Of a stretch of DNA of 64,000 nucleotides, positions 12,627 to 22,579 are shown one piece after another (position 1 is the stretch's first letter; the number at the start of each line of letters is the position of its first letter). This DNA comes from Candidula unifasciata (lineage: Eukaryota > Mollusca > Gastropoda > Stylommatophora > Geomitridae): assembly GCA_905116865.2 (NCBI GenBank), contig CAJHNH020000556.1:101940-165939 (forward strand), in the 5' to 3' direction. The position numbers and the translations under genes are program-made. The notes under the pieces are model-generated. The model ran no database searches. It was given only the letters and a program-made list of their open reading frames with translations, and was not told the DNA's origin.

Positions 12627-12627
<1 letters not shown>

Positions 12628-12628
<1 letters not shown>

Positions 12629-13110
12629 TTCTGCCTTTCTAGCCCCAATGGAGCATAGACCCTCAACCAACTTACGCTAAGTCGTTCTATCTTTCGCTAT
12701 CGCATGCAGCTCTCCCCATGTCCTCCGAATCTAATTTAATTCTCATACTCTCTTCTCCATGTGTTTTTTTTCCCTTTATTTCTATGCCCCTGGGTGTTCC
12801 AGTGCAAAGGCATTCTATTTATATTGTTCTCTGGTTTGTCAGTGTATCCTATCCAACGCCAGCCTCTTTTCTTCACCTGTTGGTCCACAGGAGCTTGCTT
12901 AGTTTTTCCCAAAGCTCTACATTAGTGTTTCAATCATACCGTTTAATTCCCTCTTTTCTGCGCAGGCACCAGTTAATGAATGTCTGTAGTTTATTAGTAA
13001 CTGCCTTAGTTGTTCTCAATGTGTGAGCTCCATACAAAAGAACTGATTTGACACAAGATTTAAAAATTTTAGGTTTAGCATTTCTTTTAATAATTGGTAA
13101 CCATGGAAAT
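12628..13110 (-). pseudogene. RTE-like LINE C-terminal fragment
   Basis: Minus-strand frames read LFYGAHTLRTTKAVTNKLQ, TFINWCLRRKEGIKR, ELWEKLSK, NTWRREYEN and SVSWLRVYAPLGLE in the correct order for the C-terminus of RTE-type polymerases (LLYGxETWRTTKAxTNKLQTFxNxCLRRIL...TWRRExE...W-LVxGLxS). In-frame stops and shifts show it is dead. A plus-strand fragment at 57.27-57.96 kb belongs to the same or a sister family. Confidence 0.8.
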
Positions 13111-13119
13111 AAGGGATCT

Positions 13120-13470
13120 AGGAAAGGCGGTATATCAAGGACCTTGTATCCATCCTACTGACCTACGGCTCGTTATACGGCACTGTAAAATACAAACTAT
13201 CATAGATTACATTTAAAACACACACCTACGGAGTACACACATAATCTTCAATGCACAAAGAGCAATTCAACCTTAAGCAACCTGAAGAGTTATGGACAGT
13301 GCCTAATCCGAAACTCCAGTAGTGGCAGCATTTATATTTACTTATCCAATCTGAGCCGTTCGCATAGATGTACCACATGACTCGATTTGAAAGACAGCAG
13401 ATCAAATTGTTTGCCCACCTGGAGAGAATGCCTTCTGCTGATATATTGTCAAGGCAAATACCAAAAGAGG
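13120..13470 (+). pseudogene. LINE tail fragment
   Basis: Plus-strand frames include VSILLTYGSLYGTVK (compare LLTYGSETW) and, about 250 bp on, RFERQQIKLFAHLERMPS (compare R-QIxWFGHxxRM). Spacing fits the C-terminal part of a LINE polymerase with the middle degraded. Confidence 0.6.
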
Positions 13471-13479
13471 AGAGGAACG

Positions 13480-14150
13480 TTGTGACGTGACGCGTGGTTT
13501 AAATGTTTATAATGTTGAGTATGGATGTTCCTCTCAACACATTTCCTCCACCAGATTAACCGAACTAAAATCTGAGCTATGTTGCTCTCAGACAAAGTCC
13601 TGGATATCCAAGAAAACAGCCATATTGGCTCGTTAAGTATATTAACATTAGCTGAACTTGGTACCCACAAGAGAAAGCAAGGAATTTTAGATGTCTATCA
13701 TACTAGATGAATTATTAGACAGGGCAAGTGATTCCTCCGTCATCTACCTTCTCCCGGTGTTATTATGAATAATTAAAGAATTATTATATTCTTTGAGCCC
13801 CCACCAAATGGTATTCTATCCTAACAGTTTAATTAAACATGTAAGAACAGACATTTGGAATTTTAACAAACTATGTAGTTTTTAAAACTTGACATACAGC
13901 TTTATTTACTACAATGAAATTCCCAGTTTGTTGATTTACACAAACAGTGACTGGTTAATGAAAGTGATACGCTTCAGCGAGACAAACAGCTCGGGGTTTA
14001 GAGTGGTATGATAATGATGATAAAAGGTTAACATAAAGGGGTTAACTCAACTTATAAGCCTCTGACAGCCGTGAGGAACTGTCAAGCTTGTCCAACTCTT
14101 CCTTGCCTGTTGTCTGCCTGTTTCAGCTTATTCTCCACTTCCTCCCCACC
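13480..14150. other. Unassigned intergenic sequence
   Basis: No recognised coding region or repeat. Confidence 0.35.
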
Positions 14151-14151
14151 T

Positions 14152-14212
14152 CGTTCTCCACCTCGTTCTCCACCTCGTTCTCCACCTCGTTCTCCACCTC
14201 GTTCTCCAGTCT
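14152..14212. repeat. 12-bp tandem repeat, five copies
   Basis: Exact head-to-tail copies of CTCGTTCTCCAC. Confidence 0.95.
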
Positions 14213-14214
14213 AG

Positions 14215-15520
14215 TCTGAAGGTCTTTTGTCTTACATGGGCGTCACATATCCTGCCTTCCCTCAAATGCTATGTCATGATAGTTGACTTTCTAAGTCTGT
14301 TGTCCGTCTTCACTCAGACTTCGAGTTGGCTGACATAGATTTGACATAAACATGTGGCGCAGGTTATGTGCAGAACCCGCAAACAATTTATATGTGCACG
14401 CTGTCCTGAATATTATCTTTCAGTGACCGTGAATTCTATACACCCATCATCCTTCCCCTGGGGTTATAAATCCCCTGTTCAGGTGAACACATTAAGTGAG
14501 CACATGGTGGGCACACAAAACGTAGCAGCATCCCTGCACATATTTGGGCATCATTTCCCACAGTCCCAACTCATATTTTGGCTGATCGTGAAAACAATAT
14601 AATTACATTTCATTATAGCAAATGTCATTGTTCACATCTTTTTTTATACACATGAAAACATACAATGAAAAACATGTGACACAAACATACAAGAAATAGG
14701 AATAGTTTAGCAGTTCCCTAACTGAGATACTGAATATTCACACAGAACTATTTCAAGCAGAATGTGCAGACAAATTAGGAAAAGGTAGTATAGACTAAGC
14801 TTAACTCCCTAACCTATGTATACAAGATTAAAATTAATATTTTCTCTCACCTGGGAACTTTTCCATCTATCGCCAAACCAGAGTACGACAGTAAAATATA
14901 CCTTTACGTCGACCTGTGTTTGTTTGCCGGCAGGCTGCGATTAATGACGGGAATTCCACAGGCTCGAAGTATAAGTATCAATCTATTGTCCAAATTAAAC
15001 TCCTCCCTTTCCTTAGTTTTTACCCAACCCTCAAGATGATGGCTTAAGCTCCGCCTCTGGAGTACCTATCAAATCAAATTGGCTAACCAGTGACCTGTCA
15101 CTCACAGTGAACGGCCTACAGTACGACCTTGACCAAGATAAAACATTCCTAATTGTCAAACACCTGTTCTCTCCAGAATTACACTGACGTGTTAAACTTT
15201 AAACTTCTCGTCGCCTCTATGTCTACAGTCCGCTCAATTCGCGTTAGGTAATCTTTTATGACCTACGGTCCAGCTCAGGTGTGATGCTAAGTTCCCCGTT
15301 CGCTGGATCTACAGTCTGTGGTCAGGAGATAACATTCTGACACTGGCATGAGAATAGAATTCCTAGCTACAGTGTAAAGTTTTAGGTAATATTACCCAAG
15401 GTTCAGTCGCTTTGTCTGGACTAAGGACTGGAAACGTTTAAATCAATACGGTTTAAAGTAACATTTGGTTTAAGTGCATAGTCTCTTGTCTCTCAATAAC
15501 CAGAAGAACTTATTACAAGT
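14215..15520. other. Unassigned intergenic sequence
   Basis: About 1.3 kb with no recognised repeat family, RNA gene or coding motif. An 82-codon frame at 14,354-14,602 has no visible domain. Confidence 0.35.
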
Positions 15521-15529
15521 ACTAACTTC

Positions 15530-15730
15530 TGGAATCACTGAGATCGTATCGTGACAAACGTATGGCTAAAGGTAGACCAAGAGCAAAATAGAAGGATAAC
15601 ATTAGAGAAACTCTACAATACAACGGTTTGTCTTTGGTAGAAGCAGCCAGAAAAGCACGAAGCAGTATCTTATATCTCCCTCGACACCCGAAGCGGTAAA
15701 AAAGGACGTAAAGAAGAAGATTTCTTTTAA
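15530..15730 (+). pseudogene. LINE terminal fragment
   Basis: The plus strand reads RYRDKRMAKGRPRAK, stop, KDNIRETLQYNGLSLVEAAR and KARSSILY, then an AAGAAGAAG stretch. This is the RGRPRxKWxDNIxExLxxxGLSLxEAxxxAxDR ending common to LINE polymerases. An in-frame stop replaces the conserved Trp codon. Confidence 0.7.
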
Positions 15731-15734
15731 TTTC

Positions 15735-16060
15735 TTTTGACCTCCACAAATTCCCTAGTGCTATAAAAGCTCCTGTTGCATTTTGTATTCTCATTTAAAT
15801 ATCTCTAACATTTCCCCCATCTTTATCTTCATTACTTCCCAAATGGGTGTACGACTCTACTTCTTGCAGTTTGGTGCCATTAAGAGAAACCACATTATAT
15901 TTGCCTGATTTATTCTCATTATCATAATATACGTATATCGATGTCTGTCGTTAATTCGTCTGTCTTCAGCTTTTCTCTCTTATTTGATTCATTAAAACAA
16001 ACAAGCGAAATAAAAAGGAGATATACATTGTGACTGCAATACTTTACTTCGATAACGAAC
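15735..16060. other. Unassigned sequence
   Basis: No gene or recognised repeat seen. Confidence 0.35.
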
Positions 16061-16065
16061 AATTT

Positions 16066-16905
16066 TTAAAATAGCTTTTTCACTCGATTTTTCACTCTTG
16101 CATTTGGGGCTGATGAGTTGTGAGTGCAATTTGTTAAAAAACCCGAAATACTAGGACTAGAACTCGCTGCAAATGATTTAGGCGCAGACCTTTGATGTTG
16201 ACAGCGGTATACGCGTTGATCAGCAAAGAAGGCAAGCGTAAACTGTTGACTGATTAATGAATATTTGAGGATCATCATGGTAGCAATTCGGACAGACCCA
16301 TAGGTGCTCCGATCTCCTCCTCAAAAGCTCCACAAGCGTACAACGACTGATGATGACTGTTCTGTGTTGATTTTTTAATCAAAGGTCTTGTCCCATTGTT
16401 GAAATGTTAATTTCTTGCCATTCAAGGTTCACTTCCCGAATTACTGAATCGGCTGTGTAAACAACAGTAACACCTGCATGTCTGTGGTCATCAATCAGCG
16501 ATCTGACTAAAGCGTCTACTCTCTGCAGCTTCTCTAAAGTATGGGATGGGCTGTCATGTTAATCTTTGGAGCAGCAGGCATTGGTACCCATTTAATTCCA
16601 CAATTAACTTCAGTAATGTGACCAGCCAGCTGGATAGCATTCCCAGCACCATACATCCAGAATATACAATCTTTAAAGTTCTTTTGAAGTAAGATCTGAA
16701 CTTCTGGAAAGCTGCAGCCCTGATTAGTCTGATTATTGTATCCATTGTGGGAGAGATCATATAATGAGTGGTTAGGATTAACTGGAGGTGTCTCTAGAAC
16801 ATCCAAGAATATTACACATTGCTTCGTTTTCAATTTCTCCAATATGTTTACCTCTGTGACGCTGAGTGTCATGATGACAAGTGCATGTTCGATCGCCGCT
16901 CAAAG
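16066..16905 (-). pseudogene. Frameshifted coding-like region, family not recognised
   Basis: Minus-strand translation is open from about 16,905 to 16,534 (AAIEHALVIMTLSVTEVNIL ... KTKQCVIFLDVLETP ... KDCIFWMYGAGNAIQLAGHI ... IKWVPMPAAPKINMTAHP). It then continues naturally in the next frame (TLEKLQRVDALVRSLID, AGVTVVYTADSVIREVN, LEWQEINISTMGQDL) to a stop near 16,393. Two consecutive protein-like frames joined by one apparent shift around 16,540-16,560 suggest a decayed ORF of at least 160 codons. Further open segments follow: a short CPNC-containing one, then a 70-codon frame at 16,066-16,278. Alternating beta-strand-like and helical segments are suggestive of a globular enzyme-like fold, but I cannot name a family. 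It could be a degraded retroelement ORF1 or a host gene exon. Confidence 0.4.
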
Positions 16906-17035
16906 CTTGCAACTGTTTACCCTTTTCATGCGGAGAGACCTTTTCTTAGTTTTTTAGTTATAATGTGATCAACGTTCTTTTTTTTTTGCGGCGTTCGTGC
17001 TTAGTTTTTGAGAGCTGACTCATAATTCCAACGTA

Positions 17036-17262
17036 CTGCGGTCGTAACCCACTGCTGGCTGCGTGGATTTTTATCATGGTATGGGACGTCGCAGGTCGAC
17101 CCAGCCTACATTTGGTACCAGAATGTATGTCCTGGAAAAGTAAAGACGACTGGCTTAATGCTGACAACATTACCCACCCAGTGCCGATGGTCTGTTGAAA
17201 AAATGGGCGCTCTTCCCATATACCTAATACGCCTAAAAGCGGGAAAAAAGATCTTTACTATT
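17036..17262 (+). mobile_element. tRNA-derived SINE, family A (copy 1)
   Basis: Body landmarks are present: GTCGACCCAGCC, GGTACCAG...GTCCTGG, AAGTAAAG, CAGTGCCGATGGTCTG, then the terminal GCCTAAAAGCGGGAAAAA and TCTTTACT. The tRNA head is strongly decayed. Confidence 0.8.
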
Positions 17263-17269
17263 CCTTTTT

Positions 17270-17875
17270 CCTTACGTGCTTTTTTGAATGCTAGACAGCT
17301 GTTACATGTTATATCAGGTTTCTGGTAGAATTAGATCTTTCCAGGTCAGCGCCAGAGAGTTTTACCATAATTGACATTAACGTTTTTAATAGGTGATTAG
17401 TTAATGAGAACCAGGTGACTGTTGCTTAGGATGAAATATTTGTTGTCCCTGAGCCATTGCATGATCTAATTCATCTTGAACATTTAACACAACATCAGCT
17501 CTATTCCTGGTCTGTTGGTACACGAGGGTTTCATCAGCATATAACGTCCTTCATCTGCCACTCAGTTGTTCTCCTGTGATCTTAACAGTGTTGATAATTT
17601 AAAGCAATGTTTCCCCGTTGTGAATTTGAACAGAGAAGACAAACAATAGATTGCACAGTTTAGTGCCCGGCATGTTTCGCTGTATCTCGTCAGGTGCATA
17701 CTACAGTACCAACTGATTACAATAGAGCAAATAAATAAATGTAGATTTAAATGGGTAGATAACTGTTTGAAGTAAGATTGCTTTTTAAAACCACGGAATG
17801 ACAACAATAAAAAGCCCGGAATTGGTTTGTAGCGAACTGAAAATGACATGCAGCCATCTTTAAATATTAACAGAA
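17270..17875. other. Unassigned intergenic sequence
   Basis: No recognised repeat or gene. Confidence 0.35.
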
Positions 17876-17880
17876 CAATT

Positions 17881-17925
17881 GTGGGGGGGGGGGGGGGGGT
17901 AAGGTAGGGGGGGGGGGGTGGGAAG
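17881..17925. repeat. Guanine-rich tract with G-quadruplex potential
   Basis: Two long G runs (17 and 10 or more bases) separated by TAAGGTA, followed by TGGG. Run lengths may be mis-called. Confidence 0.8.
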
Positions 17926-18099
17926 AGACTACAGCTAAGTACATAATGTCAGATACTCCAACTGTGTTTTTTGTGTCACAGAGGTTGGCTTGATTGTCTT
18001 CTTATTGGCTGCTGCATTATAACAAAATGATCACTTGCTGTGTTTTTTCGACTGTTAGGCATTGGGTAAACCTCGAAAAGATAGAAGGAAAAAGAAGAA

Positions 18100-18248
18100 C
18101 CTGAAACAAAGAAAGAAAGAAAGAAAGAAAAGAAAGGAAAGAGAAGAAGGAAAAGAAAGAAAGAAAAGAAAGGAAAGAAAGAAAGAAAGAAAGAAAGAAA
18201 GAAAAGAAGAAAAGAAAGAAGAAAGAAAGAAAAGAAAGAAAGAAAGAA

Positions 18249-18280
<32 letters not shown>

Positions 18281-18538
18281 AAAAGAAAAAAAGAAAGAAA
18301 GAAGAAAGAAAGAAAGAAAGAAAAGGAAGGAAAAGAAAGAAAGGAAAAAAAAAGAAAAAAGAAAGAAAGAAAGAAAGAAAGAAAAGAAAGAAAGAAAGAA
18401 AGAAAGAAAAAAGGACAGAAAATATAAAGAAAGATGGTATGAATAAAGTAAGAAAAATGAAAGAAAAAAAGAAAGAAAGAAAGAAAGAAAGAAGAAAGAA
18501 AGAAAGAAAAAGAAAGAAAGAAAAAAGAAAGAAAGAAA

Positions 18539-18574
<36 letters not shown>

Positions 18575-18618
18575 AAATGGAAAGAAAAAAGAAAGAAAAG
18601 AAAGAAAAGAAAGAAAAA

Positions 18619-18654
<36 letters not shown>

Positions 18655-18655
18655 A

Positions 18656-18699
<44 letters not shown>

Positions 18700-19427
18700 A
18701 GAAAGAAAGAAAAGAAAGAAAGAAAGAAAAAGAAAGAAAGGAAAGAAAAAAGGACAGAAAATATAAATAATGGTATGAATAAGTAAGAAAAATTAAAGAA
18801 AAAAAAGAAAGAAAAGAAAGAAAAAGAAAGAAAGAAAAGAAAGAAAAGAAAGAAAAGAAAGAAAAAAAGAAAGAAAAGATAAAGAAAGAAAGAAAGAAAA
18901 AAAGAAAAAAGAAAAAGAAAGAAATAAAAGAAAGAAAGAAAGAAAAGAAAGAAAGAAAGAAAGAAAGAAAAGAAAAAAGGACAGAAAATATAAAGAATGG
19001 TATGAATAAAGTAAGAATAATGAAAGAAAAAAAAAAAAGAAAAGAAAAGAAAGAAAGAAAAAGAAAGAAGAAATAAAGAAAGAAAAAGAAAGAAAGAAAG
19101 AGAGAAAGAAAAAAAAAGAAAGAAAGAAAAGAAAGAAAGAAAGAAAAGGAAAGAAAGAAAGAAAGGAAAGAAAGAAAGAAAAAGAAAGAAAGAAAAGAAA
19201 AAAAGAAAGAAAAAAAGAAAGAAAAAAAAAAAAGAAAAAAGAAAAAGAAAAAAAGAAAAGAAAGAAAGAAAGAAAGAAAGAAAAAAGGGACAGAAAATAT
19301 AAATAATGGTATGAATAAAAGTAAGAAAAATTAAAGAAAAAAAAGAAAGAAAGAAAGAAAGAAAAGAAAGAAAGAAAAGAAAGAAAGAAAGAAGAAAAGA
19401 AAGAAAGAAGAAAGAACAAGAAAGAAA

Positions 19428-19475
<48 letters not shown>

Positions 19476-19503
19476 AAAAGAAAGAAAGAAAGAAAGAAAA
19501 AAG
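18100..19503. repeat. (GAAA)n polypurine array, about 1.4 kb, with higher-order structure
   Basis: Imperfect GAAA, GAAAA and GAAGAAA words throughout. Four islands of about 50-55 bp interrupt it at roughly 18,409, 18,748, 18,974 and 19,284, each containing GGACAGAAAATATAAA, then ATGGTATGAATAA, then GTAAGAA. The islands show that blocks of 225-340 bp were amplified as units. The Lys/Glu/Arg-rich or Phe/Ser-rich frames are artefacts. Confidence 0.95.
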
Positions 19504-19525
19504 GCAAAGAAGAAAAAAAAGAAAA

Positions 19526-19636
<111 letters not shown>

Positions 19637-19639
19637 AAG

Positions 19640-20245
19640 GACGCTTGGTCTATGACATGTTCATAATTCTAAAACAGTGGCCTGGTTTTAATCCTTATTG
19701 GTCACAGGATTGTGGGGTTTTCATTCCAGCCGTGCAGCGCTGGGGGACAACCTCATCAAAATTAACGTCAGACCATTCTCAGAAATGTGAAGGCATTTTG
19801 TTGGAAAGAAAGGCTAGGAGAGAGAAAACTGGCCACATTAGTATACATACTGAGGTATCACAGGCATCTATACAAAGATGCCATTGGAAGGTGGAGGGTG
19901 CTCCATAAGGACTAAACGCTTTGTTTTAGTGTGTATTATCTTTAGAAATCTTTCCGTCTCCCTATATGCTTTCCCAACCAAATTGACCAAGAGTTAAAAA
20001 GTTCGTTACATTTTTGGATTTCTTTTATTGCTATATTCAGTTTCTTATATAAATGACAAGGATAACATTGTGTCATTTCATCGAGTTGGTCTATAAACTG
20101 ATCTCAACGGTAATTTCTTTACTGCAAATCCTACTTCATACTTTTAGATTTCTTCCTGGTTTCTGCTTTTCCAAAAGAATGTGGAATTTTTTGTTTAAAT
20201 GGACCAGTCCTCTTGTAGATCGACAATATCTAGCCCGTCAGCTGC
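19640..20245. other. Unassigned sequence
   Basis: An 87-codon plus-strand frame at 19,645-19,908 lacks any recognisable domain. No other signal. Confidence 0.35.
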
Positions 20246-20250
20246 GTTTG

Positions 20251-20548
20251 TCATCAGTGACAGTAGCTGTTATGTCATCAGTGACAGAAGCTGTTTTGTC
20301 ATCAGTGACAGTAGCTGTTATGTCATCAGTGACAGTAGCTGTTATGTCATCAGTGACAGTAGCTGTTATGTCATCAGTGACAGTAGCCGTTATCTCATCA
20401 GTGACAGTAGCTGTTTGGTCATCAGTGACAGTAGCTGTTATGTCATCAGTGACAGTAGCTGTTAAGTCATCAGTGATAGTAGCCGTTATGGCATCAGTGA
20501 TAGTAGCCGTTGTGGCATCAGTGATAGTAGCCGTTGTGGCATCAGTAT
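20251..20548. repeat. 24-bp minisatellite, about 12 copies
   Basis: Unit TCATCAGTGACAGTAGCTGT plus TATG. Because 24 is a multiple of three, the array is open in several frames on both strands (8-residue periods such as MSSVTVAV). The last three copies share a variant GATAGTAGCCGTT. Confidence 0.95.
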
Positions 20549-20549
20549 C

Positions 20550-21190
20550 GTTTTCCTGGTCAGTGGACAATTGAGACACATGCTGCCTGACACCCATAGT
20601 CAAACATTCAAGTTATGTTTCTTTTTTAGATGTTAACATCCTTCGACATAGATTTTGCCCTAGTTTCAAGCACCCATGTTAGCATAAAGACTGTGGCGGA
20701 TCAACACCTCATTGGCTGGGTCTGCCCAGACTGTGACAGGCGGTAGCTAATTAGTGACATTCGAAAATATCTTTCACCATTAGTCTCTGCCAATTGACAA
20801 GGACCCTGTCCTGCTACTGGGAGCGTCCACCAGGTGGCGGTTGGTGGAACGGCCTCTAGATATAGAGGTTAGTCTCGTATATATTGAGTAAGTGGCCGTT
20901 GACCACAACAGGTGATGGTCATTGAGAGGAGGTGACCTAACTGGTGGGACAAATAGATCTATACAATACATCAACACTCTGTGACATGGTCATCGGCGGC
21001 TAAGAGGTGCCATTATAACCTCTCCCTGCTGCTGCCTTGCAGGGTATATGCCTTTTTAGACAAAGGCTATTGGAGTTATGCCATAAACAAACCAGTGGAT
21101 GGCACGAGGGAACCATCAATATATTTTTCCTTATAAATTATGCCCATAAAATAACTGAATTCAGATAACGACGTAATGGGGTTCTAATGG
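20550..21190. other. Unassigned, possibly old repeat
   Basis: Contains GGGAGCGTCCACCAGGTGGC, which looks like a decayed dispersed repeat, but no second copy is visible in the window. Confidence 0.3.
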
Positions 21191-21195
21191 AATCT

Positions 21196-21850
21196 TCTCG
21201 TTCGGAACGGAACAATGGAAAGACAGAAGTAATGGCGATTTCCAAGAAAAGATTAGTGCCTAAATGTATAATAAAAGCTACAGGCCCTACTCTAGGACAA
21301 GTCAGAAACTGGAGTATCTAGGCACATTGATAACTTGGATAACAGGGATAACATGGATAACATTGATAACATCCAATGGAAGATTGATTACATAGATAAA
21401 GAATAGAATAGGAGAGGCCAAAACTTATTTTACGAAATGAGGAACATTTTGAGTAATAAATCAATATCATTGGCGGTTAGGAAAGAAATCCTCGCATGCT
21501 ATATAGGACCAGTTTTAACTTACAGCTGTGAATCCTGGAGAATTGGTTAACACGCCGAACAATTTCTTGAGGTCTTATTCCTGGGCAGCCAAGAAGAGCA
21601 GCAACCCAGATGTTTTGAAAGAGGCAGATACTCGAAGACAACTTTTCACACTCACATAAGAATGAGACAGTCATAATTTTTTTAATCATGTTATGAGGAA
21701 AGGAAAAATTAATCATGTTGTGACCACTGAAATATCTGTGGAAAGAGAGACAGAGGAAGACAGCATGAGAAGATTTTTGACAGTCTTTACTTTTGTTGCC
21801 GTGTGTACTTTCTTTTAAATAAACATGATGCTCTTTGTTCTTGTTTACGA
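21196..21850 (+). pseudogene. LINE polymerase C-terminal fragment
   Basis: Plus-strand frames in order: NGKTEVMAISKKRLVP, GPTLGQVRNWSI (compare LxQVxxFKYLG), ERNPRMLYRTSF (decayed ILxCYIxxVL), GPVLTYSCESWRI (compare PVLTYGCETWxI) and FHTHIRMRQS. This is the thumb-to-tail part of a LINE polymerase. A GATAAC-rich patch (21,330-21,372) has expanded where the GxxIxxDG segment should be. Numerous stops. A second tail of the same family follows at 22,050. Confidence 0.75.
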
Positions 21851-22049
21851 TTTTGCGTGGAGGTGTGCATAGTTATAAAATAGGATAATACAAATTAAAA
21901 CATTCTACACTTTGATCACTAATAATTAATATTATAAATCTTGAAATAATGGCAACGACAGATAATTTTTTTTTTTTTTTAACTTGAAATTCTTAATTAT
22001 AATGTCAAATTAGCATGGAGTGGAAACATAGAGAACCACAAAAGATAAT

Positions 22050-22330
22050 AAAACTTTGCTAATAAACTGATTGCTCACATCAGACAGAGACAATCTACAT
22101 TCTTTGGTCATGTGATGAGAAGGAGAAAATTAGAGTAAATTGTCACCTTAGGAAAGATGGAAAGGGGCGTGGGGAGTGGGAGAGGCAGAGAGAGAGGCCG
22201 AAAGAAAAGAGGCTGGACAGTTTGACATCATGACACGGAGGAACATATGTGTCAGAGATAATTAAAACTACACAAGGCAGAGGGTTATGGATAAACATGA
22301 CTACCAGTGCCACACGGCGCAAAAAGGGGC
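22050..22330 (+). pseudogene. LINE tail, same family as upstream fragment
   Basis: KLIAHIRQRQSTFFGHVMRR, then KLE, IVTLGKME, EIIKTTQGRGLWINMTT and SATRR. This is the characteristic HIRxRQxxFFGHVMRREKLE...TTGK...DRxLWxxM ending. Only one or two substitutions disrupt it. The minus-strand fragment at 50.54-50.96 kb has the same motif set (LMRRRKI, YVVTTEKI, GRQRKEFLDS). Confidence 0.8.
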
Positions 22331-22530
22331 AATTCAGTAATATCCAATTACCTAATGTGAGCCTTGGAAAGAAACAAATTTCAGTGAATCAAGAGGTAAT
22401 GAAAAGACGCAAAAGTTGGATAGGACGCACGTTTAGAAAACTAGACAACTATCAATACATCTTTAACACGGAAACTTACAGGGGCATAGAAATAAAAGGC
22501 ACACCAAGTGTCATATTACACGTCTTTCGC

Positions 22531-22578
22531 GTGTCTTTATTACGCTTTGTTTACTAGGGGGAACCGTAATAAAGACAC
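22531..22578. repeat. Perfect 14-bp inverted repeat, 20-nt loop
   Basis: GTGTCTTTATTACG at 22,531-22,544 is the exact reverse complement of 22,565-22,578. Possible hairpin or miniature transposon terminus. Neither a promoter nor a terminator role can be inferred in this genome. Confidence 0.65.
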
Positions 22579-22579
22579 T

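Noticed and set aside
18062..19419. Lys/Glu/Arg-rich and Phe/Ser-rich frames of 115-208 codons
   Set aside because: Products of (GAAA)n. No non-repeat domain is attached.
20238..20603. 121-codon Thr/Asp/Ala-rich minus-strand frame as a repetitive protein
   Set aside because: Explained by the 24-bp minisatellite. Open on both strands with no unique domain attached.
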